The notes beneath the pieces were generated by a model. It searched no databases. It worked only from the letters and a program-made list of their open reading frames with translations, and was not told the DNA's origin. Shown here one piece after another: positions 7,682-17,416 of a DNA stretch of 34,530 bases. A program made the translations under genes and the position numbers. The stretch's first letter is position 1. The number at the start of each line of letters is the position of its first letter. The stretch is from a bacterium (lineage in GTDB: Bacteria; Pseudomonadota; Gammaproteobacteria; Burkholderiales; SG8-41), in contig DAIDBG010000317.1 of the NCBI GenBank assembly GCA_027310225.1, positions 1-34,530 on the forward strand, written 5' to 3'.

Positions 7682-8938
7682 TCACGCCGATTCCCCGTTG
7701 ATGATGCCGAGCCGCGCGTAGATCGGCCGCAGGTGCCGGCGCAGCTCGGGCAGCCGGCGCCACAGCCAGAGCGCTCCCAGCATGCAGGCGACGCCGCCGG
7801 CGGCCAGCGCGTGCGGGGCGCCGATCCAGGAGGCGAGCGCCCCGGCGGCGAGGCTGCCCAGCGGGGACATGCCGAGGAAGGCCATGGTGTAGAAGCTCAT
7901 GACACGGCCGCGCATGCCGTCCTCGACGATGATCTGGATGATGGTGGACACGCTCATGGCCGTGACGATGATGCCGAGGCCGACGAGCGCGATCATCACG
8001 AGCGAGAGCGCGAGCAGGCTCGAGTAAGAGAAGACGACGAGCGCGGCCCCGGCGGTGAAGGCCCCCGCCGCGGTCCAGCGCGTCAACCCGCGCAGGTTCT
8101 TGCGTGCGGCGAGGAACATCACGCCGGCAACGCCGCCGAGGCCCGCGGCGCCGATGAGAAAGCCGAGCGTGTCCGCGCCGCCGGCAAACACTTCCGCGGC
8201 GAAGATCGGCATCAGCGTCAGGTACGGCGTCGCCATGAAGCTCACCAGCGCGACGATCGGCAGCAGCCACCGCACCGGCGCCAGGTTCCAGGCGTAGGCC
8301 GCCCCTTCCCCGAGACTCGCCCACAGGCGCAGCGTCGCCGGCGCTTTCGCGCGGGGCGCGATCGTCATCAGCGCCAGGCTGGCGACGAGGGCGAGCTTGG
8401 AGAAGCCGTTCAGCAGGAAGCCGAAGGCCTCGCTCGACATCGTGAGCAGGACGCCGGCGACGGCGGGGCCGATCATGCGGCCGCCGTTCTGCATCGCTCC
8501 GTTGAAGGCGATGGCGCTCGGCAGGTCCTGCCTCGAGGGCACCATTTCGAGCGTGAACGACTGGCGGACCGGCGCGTCAATGGCGAGGATCACGCCGAAC
8601 AGGGCCGCCGTCGCGATGACGTGCCACGCCTCGATCACGTTCAGGTAAGCGAGCGCGGCGAGCGCGAAGGCCGGCGCCATCGCCGCCGCCTGCGTCGCCA
8701 GCAGGAGCTTCCTGCGGTCGAAGCGGTCCGCCCACAGGCCGCCGAAGGGCGCGAGCACGAGGATCGCGAACTGGCCGGCGAAGCCGGTCACGCCCAGCAG
8801 CCACGCCGAGCCGGTGAGGCGGTAAACCAGCCAGCTCATGGCGATCTGCTGGACCCAGGTGCCGATGACGGACAGGGACTGGCCGGCGAAGAACAGCCGG
8901 TAGTTGCGGTGGCGGAACGCGCGCAGCGAATGAATCAT
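7682..8938 (-). CDS. MFS transporter (EntS/DHA3-like)
   Basis: FRHRNYRLFFAGQSLSVIGTWVQQIAMSWLVYRLTGSAWLLG..., GLWADRFDRRKLLL. Confidence 0.9.
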   Translation of the reverse strand: MIHSLRAFRHRNYRLFFAGQSLSVIGTWVQQIAMSWLVYRLTGSAWLLGVTGFAGQFAILVLAPFGGLWADRFDRRKLLLATQAAAMAPAFALAALAYLNVIEAWHVIATAALFGVILAIDAPVRQSFTLEMVPSRQDLPSAIAFNGAMQNGGRMIGPAVAGVLLTMSSEAFGFLLNGFSKLALVASLALMTIAPRAKAPATLRLWASLGEGAAYAWNLAPVRWLLPIVALVSFMATPYLTLMPIFAAEVFAGGADTLGFLIGAAGLGGVAGVMFLAARKNLRGLTRWTAAGAFTAGAALVVFSYSSLLALSLVMIALVGLGIIVTAMSVSTIIQIIVEDGMRGRVMSFYTMAFLGMSPLGSLAAGALASWIGAPHALAAGGVACMLGALWLWRRLPELRRHLRPIYARLGIINGESA

Positions 8939-8939
8939 C

Positions 8940-8976
8940 TAAGGAATTCGGCGGCTCGGGACCGCCGAATTCCTTA
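8940..8976. repeat. Perfect 15-bp inverted repeat, 7-nt loop (TAAGGAATTCGGCGG-CTCGGGA-CCGCCGAATTCCTTA)
   Basis: Read directly; lies between valS stop and MFS start, no U-tract. Confidence 0.85.
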
Positions 8977-9076
8977 CAGGATCTGTGCCAGGCACGGAAC
9001 TTTGGTCACGCGGCGGAAAGAACACACTGCGAGCGCGCGTTGTCATCCTGGTTGGGTAAAGTGGCCCGGCAGAATC

Positions 9077-12046
9077 CTAGAGCTTGCGCAGCTGCTCGTT
9101 GACTTTGTCGAGCGTGGCGGTGAAGCGGGCGAGCCGTTCCTTCTCCTGCGCCACGATGAGCGGCGGGGCGCGCTGGATGAAGCCCGGATTGTCGAGCTTC
9201 GCCTGCGCCCTGGCGATCTCCGCCTCGAGCCGCGACACCTCTCTGGCGAGGCGGCCGCGCTCGGCGGCGACATCAATTTCCACCTTCAGCATGAGCTTGT
9301 GCTCCCCGACGATGGACACCGGCGCGTCGGCTTTGGGCAGCTCGTGGTCGGTGATCATGACCTCGGAGAGGCGCGCCAGCGCCATGAGATAGGGGGCGTA
9401 CGAGGCCATCTGCTGGCGCCTGCCCTGGACCAGCAGCGGCAGCCGCTGGCCGGGCGCGATGCTCATGTCGCTGCGGAGCGTGCGGCAGGCGTTGACGAGA
9501 TCCTTCAGCACCGCCATCTCGCGCTCGGCCGCCTCGTCAATTTTTTCCGGCTGCGGCTGCGGGTAAGGCTGGACCATGATCGAGACCCCCCCTTCGGTTT
9601 CCCCCCTTGTGCGAGGGGGGGATAAGGAGGGCTTGCCGGCGAGCGGCGCCACCTTCTGCCACAGCTCCTCGGTGATGAACGGAATCACCGGGTGCGCGAG
9701 CCGCAGGATCGTCTCCAGCACGCGCGTCAGCGTGCGGCGCGTAGCGCGCTGCTGCGCCTCGTTGCCGCCTGCGAGCTGGACCTTGGCGAGCTCCACGTAC
9801 CAGTCGCAGTACTCGTCCCACACGAAGCGGTAGATCGCGCTGGCGACGTTGTCGAGACGGTACTCCTCGAAACCCTTCGCCACTTCGGCCTCGGTGCGCT
9901 GAAGCAGGCTCACGATCCAGCGATCCGCCACCGACAGCTCGGCGGGCAGCCGCTCGTCCAGTCCCACATCCCTTCCCTCGCAATTCATCAGCACGAAGCG
10001 CGCCGCGTTCCACAGCTTGTTGCAGAAGTTGCGGTAGCCCTCGCAGCGCTTGAAGTCGAAATTGACGTTGCGGCCGAGCGTCGCGTAGGCGGCCATCGTG
10101 AAGCGCAGCGCGTCCGCACCGTAGGCGGGAATGCCTTCCGGGAACTCCCGCTTCGTGCGCTCGGCGATCTTCGGCGCGTCCTCCGGCTTGCGCAGGCCCG
10201 TGGCGCGCTTCCCGAGCAGCGGCGCGAGCGCGATGCCGTCGATCAGGTCCACCGGGTCTATGGTATTGCCTTCCGATTTCGACATCTTCCTGCCGTCCGC
10301 GTCGCGCACGATGCCGTGGATGTAGACGTCGCGGAACGGCACGCGCCCCGTGAAGTGAGTCGTCATCATGATCATGCGCGCGACCCAGAAGAAGATGATC
10401 TCGTAGCCGGTGACGAGGACCGAGGACGGCAGGTAGAGGTCGTACGCGGTCCGGTCCTCGCCCTGCGGGTCGGGCCACCCGAGCGTCGAGTGGCAGACCA
10501 GCGCCGAGGAAAACCACGTGTCGAGCACGTCCGGGTCGCGCGTGAGCTGCGCGCCGCCGGCCTGCCTGCGCGCTTCCTCCTCGCTGCGCGCGACATGGAT
10601 GTTCCCGCGTTCGTCGTACCACGCGGGAATCCGGTGGCCCCACCACAACTGGCGCGAGATGCACCAGTCCTGGAGGTTCTTCATCCACTGGTAGTAGGTG
10701 TTGACCCAGTTTTCCGGATAGAAGCGGATGGCGCCCTTCTCGACCGCCTCGAGCGCGACCTGCGCCATTGATCTCCCGGGGTGCAGCGTGCCGGCCGGCG
10801 CGGGCCTGGTGACCGCGACGAACCACTGGTCGGTAAGCATCGGCTCGACCGCCGCTTCGGTGCGCCCGCAGCGCGGCACCGTCATGCGGTGCGGCTTCAC
10901 CGATTCCAGCAGCCCCAGCTTGCCGAAGTCCTCGACGATGCGCTTGCGCGCCTCGTAACGGTCGAGCCCGCGGTACGCCGCGGGCAGCAGCTCGGAGACC
11001 GACTTGCCCTGGATTCCCGTTGCATCGTCCGCGTGCGCTGCGCCGCCCGCCGCGGCCCGCTGCCCGAACTCGAAGTCGTCGAGCGGCGAGTCCTTGAGCT
11101 GCGCGTTTTTCTTGAAGATGCCGGGCGGGTAGAGCTGCAGGTAGTTCGCCGCCTTGAGCGTCTGGGCGATGACCGCGCGATGACGCAGCCAGACGTTGAA
11201 GTCGTTGAAATCGTGCGCCGGCGTGATTTTCACGCAGCCGGTGCCGAACGTCCTGTCCACGTACTCGTCGGCGATGACCGGGATCTCGCGCTCCGCAAGC
11301 GGCAGCACCAGCGTCTTGCCCACGAGGTGCCGGTAGCGCCCGTCATCCGGATGCACCGCGACCGCGACATCGCCGAGCATCGTTTCAGGGCGGGTGGTCG
11401 CCACCGTGAGATGGCCTTTGCCGTCCTTCAGCGGGTAGCGGATGTGCCACAGGCTGCCTTCCTCCTCCTCGGCTTCGACCTCGAGATCGGACACCGCGGT
11501 GAGCAGCACCGGGTCCCAGTTGACGAGCCGCTTGCCGCGGTAGATGAGCCCCTGCTCGTAGAGGCGCACGAACGTTTCGGTCACCACGCGCGACAGCCTC
11601 TCGTCCATGGTGAAGTACTCGCGCGTCCAGTCGCAGGAGGCGCCGAGGCGCCGCATCTGCTGCGTGATCGTGGAGCCGGACTGCTGCTTCCACTCCCACA
11701 CCTTCTCGATGAACTTCTCGCGCCCAAGCTGCTCGCGCGAGGTGCCCTCCTGCTCGAGCTGGCGCTCCACCACGATCTGCGTCGCAATCCCGGCATGGTC
11801 GGTGCCGGGCAGCCACAGCGTGTTGCGGCCGCGCATGCGGTGATAGCGCGTCAGCGCGTCCATGATGGTCTGATTGAACGCGTGGCCCATGTGCAGCACG
11901 CCGGTGACGTTGGGCGGGGGCAGCTGGATGCAGTAGCTGCCGGGATTCGCGGCGTCGAGGCCAGCCTTGAACCAGCCGTTGTTCTCCCAGACCTGATACC
12001 AGCGCCTCTCGATTGCCGCCGGCTCGAAACTCTTGGCGGGCTCCAT
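9077..12046 (-). CDS. valS: Valyl-tRNA synthetase
   Basis: [56 protein letters not shown] at 12046 gives the usual N-terminus. Frame is open upstream to 12643. Confidence 0.95.
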   Translation of the reverse strand: MEPAKSFEPAAIERRWYQVWENNGWFKAGLDAANPGSYCIQLPPPNVTGVLHMGHAFNQTIMDALTRYHRMRGRNTLWLPGTDHAGIATQIVVERQLEQEGTSREQLGREKFIEKVWEWKQQSGSTITQQMRRLGASCDWTREYFTMDERLSRVVTETFVRLYEQGLIYRGKRLVNWDPVLLTAVSDLEVEAEEEEGSLWHIRYPLKDGKGHLTVATTRPETMLGDVAVAVHPDDGRYRHLVGKTLVLPLAEREIPVIADEYVDRTFGTGCVKITPAHDFNDFNVWLRHRAVIAQTLKAANYLQLYPPGIFKKNAQLKDSPLDDFEFGQRAAAGGAAHADDATGIQGKSVSELLPAAYRGLDRYEARKRIVEDFGKLGLLESVKPHRMTVPRCGRTEAAVEPMLTDQWFVAVTRPAPAGTLHPGRSMAQVALEAVEKGAIRFYPENWVNTYYQWMKNLQDWCISRQLWWGHRIPAWYDERGNIHVARSEEEARRQAGGAQLTRDPDVLDTWFSSALVCHSTLGWPDPQGEDRTAYDLYLPSSVLVTGYEIIFFWVARMIMMTTHFTGRVPFRDVYIHGIVRDADGRKMSKSEGNTIDPVDLIDGIALAPLLGKRATGLRKPEDAPKIAERTKREFPEGIPAYGADALRFTMAAYATLGRNVNFDFKRCEGYRNFCNKLWNAARFVLMNCEGRDVGLDERLPAELSVADRWIVSLLQRTEAEVAKGFEEYRLDNVASAIYRFVWDEYCDWYVELAKVQLAGGNEAQQRATRRTLTRVLETILRLAHPVIPFITEELWQKVAPLAGKPSLSPPRTRGETEGGVSIMVQPYPQPQPEKIDEAAEREMAVLKDLVNACRTLRSDMSIAPGQRLPLLVQGRRQQMASYAPYLMALARLSEVMITDHELPKADAPVSIVGEHKLMLKVEIDVAAERGRLAREVSRLEAEIARAQAKLDNPGFIQRAPPLIVAQEKERLARFTATLDKVNEQLRKL
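9581..9631. repeat. C-run/G-run palindromic element inside valS (encodes [17 protein letters not shown])
   Basis: CCCCCCT-TGTGCG-AGGGGGG hairpin at 9601-9620 plus flanking C7 (9586-9592) and GGATAAGGAGGG. Confidence 0.7.
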
Positions 12047-12625
12047 GTCGGAAGAGGCGGGGGACGAACCGGAAAAAACGGGCATTATAGCGGAGGCGGG
12101 GGCGGCGGCCGGCTCCTGCGTGGCCTTCATTTCCACGGTGTGACGCAGGTTCTTCGGCTGGGTGCGCAGCGTTTCCTCGATCAGGGCGCGCACCGTGCCG
12201 CTGATGTCGGATTTGAGGTTCTGGCTGACTCTGGCGAGCGCCGCATCGAGCGCGGCGCCGATGTCGGGCATGAAGCGCTCCTGCACGACCTGAGCGATCT
12301 GCTGATCGAGGTCGCGCTTCAGCTTCTGGTAGACGCTGTGCTCGAGGTTCTGGACCTGTACCCGGGAAATCACTTCACCGGCCGCCGCCGGCGCTTCGGG
12401 GGCCGCCTCCGCCGGCGCGGCGGGCTCCCGCCGCAGCGGCACGATTTCGGTCAGCGTCGGAATGTCGGCGCCCGCGGCGTGTTCTTCGACCGCTTCGGTC
12501 AGCGTCGGAATGTCGGGCGGGACGGAAGCGGGTTGAGGCGGTGCCGTCCTGCGATGGCGACCGAGCAGCGCGTCCGCGCGTCTGAGCAGATCGTCGTCGT
12601 CGTGCCGGATCGGGTGCTCTGCCAT
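12047..12625 (-). CDS. DUF2486-like Pro/Ala-rich N-terminal ORF, in frame with and fused to valS
   Basis: [26 protein letters not shown]...DIPTLTE repeats...; no stop codon before the valS ATG. Confidence 0.55.
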
Positions 12626-12713
12626 TAAGTCGGTGAACGGCAAAACGGTGAACGGCGGCAGGTCGGACCGGCTGCCCGGCGTTCTTCACTGATCACTGTT
12701 GACCGTTCGCCGT

Positions 12714-13145
12714 TCACTGGTCCTGGGGCTTGCTCAGATCGTGCGTGCGGATATCGTAGCCGCGGTCGCGGTAGAAGCGGAAACGCTCACGGGCCCGCGA
12801 GCGGTCCTCCTCGTCGAGGCTGACGATCTCGATCAGCCGCTGGAAACGGCTGAAGAACGGCGGCCATTCCGCGCGCAGGTTCAGCAGCACCTCGTCGTGC
12901 AGCAGCTTTTCTCCCCGGCAGTCAACGATCACCGGCGTTACCGCGGCCAGCGGATCCTCCGGCGCGCAGTGCGGCACGAAGGCGATCGCCGGCGTGGTCC
13001 ACAGCATGCGGTCGAAGCGATGCGCCGTGTCGGCATCGGGACAGAACACCGCGACCTTGAGGCCGTGCGCGAAAGCCTTGGCCGAGAGCGCGCACGCGGC
13101 CCTCAATTTGTCCGGGACGTGGGTGTAGAAATCAATCTGCGTCAT
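12714..13145 (-). CDS. holC: DNA polymerase III subunit chi
   Basis: MTQIDFYTHVPDKLRAACALSAKAF...; located between valS block and pepA. Confidence 0.92.
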   Translation of the reverse strand: MTQIDFYTHVPDKLRAACALSAKAFAHGLKVAVFCPDADTAHRFDRMLWTTPAIAFVPHCAPEDPLAAVTPVIVDCRGEKLLHDEVLLNLRAEWPPFFSRFQRLIEIVSLDEEDRSRARERFRFYRDRGYDIRTHDLSKPQDQ

Positions 13146-13150
13146 AACCT

Positions 13151-13227
13151 AATGATGAATGCGGAAAGATGAGTGATGACAGCCTGCGGCTTAGTTTCAA
13201 TTCTGCATTTTGCACTCATCATTCATC
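13151..13227. repeat. Intergenic ATGA-type repeat (contains AATGATGAATGC, GATGAGTGATGA and inverted GATGAATGATGAGTGC)
   Basis: Exact 12-mers shared with 16955-17030 and 22368-22393. Confidence 0.7.
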
Positions 13228-14719
13228 GCTGTCCGCGCTTGACCCGGTTCAGCAAGAACTGGGTCAGCAGCGGAACAGGGCGGCCGGTGGCGCCTTTTTC
13301 CTTGCCGCTCTTCCACGCGGTGCCCGCGATGTCCAGATGGGCCCACCGGTACTGCTTCGTGAAGCGCGCGAGGAAGCACGCCGCCGTCACCGCGCCCGCG
13401 GGGCGGCCGCCGATGTTGGCGAAATCGGCGAAGTTGCTCTTCAGCTGCTCCTGGTAGTCGTCCCACAACGGCAGGTGCCAGACGCGGTCGCAGGCGGTCT
13501 CTCCCGCGTTGAGGACCTCGCGCGCGAGCGCGTCGTCGTTGGCGAACAGGCCCGTCGCCACGTGCCCGAGCGCGATCACGCACGCTCCGGTGAGCGTGGC
13601 GACGTCCACCACCACCGCCGGCTTGAAGCGCTCGACATAGGTGAGCGCGTCGCACAGGATCAGCCGGCCCTCCGCGTCGGTGTTGAGGATCTCCACCGTC
13701 TGGCCCGAGAGGCTTTTCACGATGTCGCCCGGCCGGCTGGCACGGCCGCCCGGCATATTCTCGGTGGCGGGAATAACACCCACTACGTTCACCGGCAGGC
13801 GCATCTCGCCCACCGCCTTCAGCGTGCCGAGCACGCTGGCGGCGCCGCACATGTCGAACTTCATCTCGTCCATCTCGGCGGCGGGCTTGAGCGAGATGCC
13901 GCCGGTGTCGAAGGTGATGCCCTTGCCCACCAGCACCACCGGCTTCATCTTCTGCGGGCCGCCGCGGTGCTCGAGCGTGATGAATTTCGGCGGCTGGCTG
14001 CTGCCGCGCGCGACCGACAGGAGCGTGCCCATGCCGAGCTTCTCCATGTCCTCGCGCTCGAGCACCGTCAGCTTCATGCGGTAGCGTTTCGCCAGCTCGC
14101 GCGCCTGGTCGGCGAGATGGGCGGGGGTGCAGACGTTGGGCGGCAGGTTGCCGAGATCCTTGGCCAGGTTCATGCCGTGCGCGACGGCGAGCCCGTGCTC
14201 GAGCCCTGCGGCGGCGCGCCGCTGCGCGGCACGGTCCACGTTGAGCGCGAGCCGGCGCAGGGCCGGCTCCTCGTCGTTCTTGCTCTTCATCCGGGTGAAG
14301 CGGTAGGCGCACTCGCGCGCGACCATCACGGCGTGCGCCACCTTCCAGGCGACATCGCGCCGGCCCACGGCGAGCTCGGTCAGGTGCAGCGACGCCTCTT
14401 CCGCACCGGTGGCGTTGAGCGCACGGATCGCCGCCGCCACGGCGTCCCGGTACTGCTTCTCGCGGAACCCGGCCTCACGCCCGAGCCCGACCAGCAGCAC
14501 CCGTTCGGCCGCCACGCCGGGCACGTTGTGGAGCAGCAGCGTCGTGCCGGACTTGCCCTGCATGTCGCCGTGCCGCAGGATCCCGCTCAAGTAACCTTTC
14601 GCCACGCGATCGAGACTGACGGCGGCGGCAGAGGGCTTGCGCGGCTCGAACACGCCCACCACCAGGCAGCCGCTGCGGCCCGTCTGCGGCGCGCCGCTTT
14701 TTATGCTAAATTCCACCAT
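13223..14719 (-). CDS. pepA: Leucyl aminopeptidase
   Basis: VGKGITFDTGGISLKPAAEMDEMKFDMCGAASVLGT, NTDAEGRLILCDAL. Confidence 0.96.
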   Translation of the reverse strand: MVEFSIKSGAPQTGRSGCLVVGVFEPRKPSAAAVSLDRVAKGYLSGILRHGDMQGKSGTTLLLHNVPGVAAERVLLVGLGREAGFREKQYRDAVAAAIRALNATGAEEASLHLTELAVGRRDVAWKVAHAVMVARECAYRFTRMKSKNDEEPALRRLALNVDRAAQRRAAAGLEHGLAVAHGMNLAKDLGNLPPNVCTPAHLADQARELAKRYRMKLTVLEREDMEKLGMGTLLSVARGSSQPPKFITLEHRGGPQKMKPVVLVGKGITFDTGGISLKPAAEMDEMKFDMCGAASVLGTLKAVGEMRLPVNVVGVIPATENMPGGRASRPGDIVKSLSGQTVEILNTDAEGRLILCDALTYVERFKPAVVVDVATLTGACVIALGHVATGLFANDDALAREVLNAGETACDRVWHLPLWDDYQEQLKSNFADFANIGGRPAGAVTAACFLARFTKQYRWAHLDIAGTAWKSGKEKGATGRPVPLLTQFLLNRVKRGQR

Positions 14720-14794
14720 GTGCTCCGTGTCGGATTAGGTCCCTGATTATTTGCGGATTCCCCGCAAATTGTCAAAACGGCGCGCGGATTCCCG

Positions 14795-15877
14795 ATGATC
14801 TTTCATCGTAGCCTGCTGCGAGAGCTCATCATCGCGGCACTCGCCACCTTTTTCGTGCTGCTCGGCATCGTGCTCACCATGCAGCTGGTGCGCCTGCTGG
14901 GGCAGGCGGCGAGCGGCGCCATCACTTCCTTCGCGATCGCCACCCTGCTCGGTTTCTCGATCGTCAATTACCTGCCGGTGCTGCTGTCGCTCACCCTGTT
15001 CATCTCGGTGCTGATGACGCTGACGCGCAGCTACCGGGATTCCGAGATGGTGGTCTGGTTCTCGAGCGGCGTCAGCCTCATGGAATGGGTGCGCCCGGTG
15101 CTGGTCTTCGCCGCCCCCCTGGTGTTCGTCATCGGGCTGCTGTCGCTCGCGCTGTCGCCGTGGGCGGTGACGAAGAGCGAGGAGCTGCGCCGCCAAATGG
15201 ACAGCCGTGACGATGTTTCAGCCGTCTCGCCCGGCGTGTTCCGCGAATCGCGCCAGGCCGAGCGGGTGTACTTCGTGGAGGAGGTCTCTGGCACCCGGAA
15301 CCTCGTCGCCAACGTGTTCGTGAGCTCGACGCAGAACGAGAAGCAGGGCGTCATGGTGGCGGCGCGCGGTTTCCAGGAGACCGCCCCCAACGGCGACCGC
15401 TTCCTGGTGCTGATGAATGGCCGGCGCTATGAAGGCGAGCCCGGCACCGCACAGTACAAGATCTATCAATTCGACCGCTACGCGATGCGTATCGAGTCCG
15501 TGGAATCCTCGGCGCCGCGCGCGCCCACCACGAAATCGGTATCCACACCCGATCTGATGCGACAGCCGACGCCGTCCAACTTGGCCGAGCTCTCATGGCG
15601 CATCGGCCTGCCGGCAAGCGCGCTGATCCTCGCGCTGCTCGCGATACCGCTTTCCTTCGTCAACCCGCGCGCGGGCCGCTCGATGAACCTGGTCCTGGCG
15701 CTGCTGATCTACATGACCTACAGCAACCTGCTTTCGATCACCCAGGCTTCCATCGCCCAGTCGCGGCTCTCCCTCGCCGCCGGCCTGTTCGGCGTGCACG
15801 CCGCGATGCTCGTGCTGCTGGCTCTCCTGTTCTCCCGGCGGCTGATCGTGTTCTCGCCATTGCGCTTCATCCGATGA
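14795..15877 (+). CDS. lptF: LPS export ABC transporter permease LptF
   Basis: MIFHRSLLRELIIAALATFFVLLGIVLTMQLVRLLGQAASG; divergent from pepA, overlaps lptG. Confidence 0.95.
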   Translation: MIFHRSLLRELIIAALATFFVLLGIVLTMQLVRLLGQAASGAITSFAIATLLGFSIVNYLPVLLSLTLFISVLMTLTRSYRDSEMVVWFSSGVSLMEWVRPVLVFAAPLVFVIGLLSLALSPWAVTKSEELRRQMDSRDDVSAVSPGVFRESRQAERVYFVEEVSGTRNLVANVFVSSTQNEKQGVMVAARGFQETAPNGDRFLVLMNGRRYEGEPGTAQYKIYQFDRYAMRIESVESSAPRAPTTKSVSTPDLMRQPTPSNLAELSWRIGLPASALILALLAIPLSFVNPRAGRSMNLVLALLIYMTYSNLLSITQASIAQSRLSLAAGLFGVHAAMLVLLALLFSRRLIVFSPLRFIR

Positions 15878-16947
15878 GGACGCTGCGGCGCTATCTCGCG
15901 ACCGAGATCATCGCGGCGACCGGGCTGGTGTTCGCGGCGCTGGTGCTGCTGTTCGCGTTCTTCGATCTGGTGGAGCAGATCAAGGACCTCGGGCGCGGCG
16001 CGTACACCATGCGCCGCATCGCCCTCTACGTGCTGCTTTCAATGCCGGACCACGTCTATGCGCTGTTCCCGATCGCGGCGCTGATCGGCACGCTGTTCGC
16101 ACTCGCCCAGCTGGTGGCGGGCTCGGAGTACACCGTGATGCGGACCGCCGGCGTTTCGACCGCGCGCTTCGCGGCAACCCTCGCGACGATCGGTCTCGTG
16201 CTCGCGGTGCTTACCTTCGTCGTCGGTGAATTCGTCGCGCCGCCCGCCGGCCAGCTGGCCCAGCGCCTGCGCTCGCAGGCGATCACCGGGCTGGTGGCGC
16301 AGGAATTCCGCTCGGGCCTCTGGGTCAGGGACGGCAGGAGCTTCATCAACGTGATCGAGGTGCTGCCCGATTCCACGCTGCGTGGCGTGCGGGTCTACGA
16401 GTTCGACGGCGAGTACCGGCTGCGCTCGATCAGCTTCGCCCGGCGCGGAAGCTACCAGGGCGATCGTCGCTGGCTGCTGCAGGAGGTCACCCAGACCCGC
16501 TTCGAGGACATGAAGACCACGGTGCGCGAGGTGGCGGAGGCGAGCTGGCGGTCGGTGCTGGACCCCGGCCTGATCACCGTGCTGCTGGTCAAGCCCGAGC
16601 AGATGTCGGCGTGGAGCCTCTACTCCTTCACCCTGCTTCTCAAGGAAAACCGCCAGAAGGCGCTGCGCTACGAGATCGCGCTGTGGACCAAGCTGACCTA
16701 TCCGCTCGCAGTGCTGGTGATGATGGTGCTCGCGCTGCCGTTCGCGCACTTCCAGGGCCGGCAGGCGGGCGTGGGCGCCAAGATTTTCGCCGGCATCATG
16801 CTGGGGATCGCGTTCTATTTCCTGAACCGCCTGTTCTCCTACCTCGGCCTGCTCAACGACTGGCCGCCGTTCGCGGCCGCTTCCCTGCCCACGGCGATCT
16901 TCCTTACCCTGGCACTGGGGCTGATGTGGTGGCAGGAGCGGCGCTAG
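15874..16947 (+). CDS. lptG: LPS export ABC transporter permease LptG
   Basis: MRTLRRYLATEIIAATGLVFAALVLLFAFFDLVEQIKDLG; ATGA overlap with lptF. Confidence 0.95.
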   Translation: MRTLRRYLATEIIAATGLVFAALVLLFAFFDLVEQIKDLGRGAYTMRRIALYVLLSMPDHVYALFPIAALIGTLFALAQLVAGSEYTVMRTAGVSTARFAATLATIGLVLAVLTFVVGEFVAPPAGQLAQRLRSQAITGLVAQEFRSGLWVRDGRSFINVIEVLPDSTLRGVRVYEFDGEYRLRSISFARRGSYQGDRRWLLQEVTQTRFEDMKTTVREVAEASWRSVLDPGLITVLLVKPEQMSAWSLYSFTLLLKENRQKALRYEIALWTKLTYPLAVLVMMVLALPFAHFQGRQAGVGAKIFAGIMLGIAFYFLNRLFSYLGLLNDWPPFAAASLPTAIFLTLALGLMWWQERR

Positions 16948-16954
16948 TACGCCG

Positions 16955-17030
16955 AATGATGAATGCAGAATGCAGAATGATGAATTGACTCGCGTTTCTC
17001 CGCTCATCGTTCATCACTCATCATTAATTA
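16955..17030. repeat. Intergenic ATGA-type repeat in imperfect inverted arrangement between convergent lptG and RDD gene
   Basis: AATGATGAATGC at 16955-16966 and TCATCACTCATC (rc of GATGAGTGATGA) at 17011-17022. Confidence 0.7.
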
Positions 17031-17403
17031 CTTTGGTGCCCGCCACCCGGTCGTGCAGAAACAACCCCTCGCGGTCGAGCAGCGCCCAGAAGAACCCGGC
17101 GCCCAGCAGGAGAGTCCCCGCCAGTGCCATCACGTAACGCACCCCGACGTGCCGCAGGGCGAGCGGTCCGCCGTCACGGGTAACGAGCTTCAGGCGCCAG
17201 GTTTTCATCGCTAGCGTCTGCCCGCCGCGCCGCCATTGCCAGATGAAATAGGCGCCTGCGAGCGCAAGCAGGTAGAACTGGAGCAGGGGGCGCGCGACGG
17301 TCCGCTCGATGCCGTGCGCGACCAGGACGAACGGCAGGGCGCCGATCATCAGCACCGCGGCGAGCAGCAGGCTTTCGTAGAGCAGGCTGAGCAGGCGCCG
17401 CAT
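17014..17403 (-). CDS. RDD family membrane protein
   Basis: RRLLSLLYESLLLAAVLMIGALPF...WRRGGQTLAMKTWRLKLVTRDGGPL...LRHVGVRYV. Confidence 0.88.
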   Translation of the reverse strand: MRRLLSLLYESLLLAAVLMIGALPFVLVAHGIERTVARPLLQFYLLALAGAYFIWQWRRGGQTLAMKTWRLKLVTRDGGPLALRHVGVRYVMALAGTLLLGAGFFWALLDREGLFLHDRVAGTKVINDE

Positions 17404-17416
17404 CGTGCTTGCAAGG

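Noticed and set aside
7116-8324. 402-aa minus-strand ORF
   Set aside because: Out of frame with the clear MFS protein over most of its length; Arg/Ala-rich composition typical of GC-rich shadow ORFs.
7457-9625. 722-aa plus-strand ORF
   Set aside because: Antisense to MFS gene and valS 3' end; Arg/His/Gln-rich, no family resemblance.
10781-12628. 615-aa plus-strand ORF opposite valS
   Set aside because: Antisense shadow ORF of the conserved synthetase.
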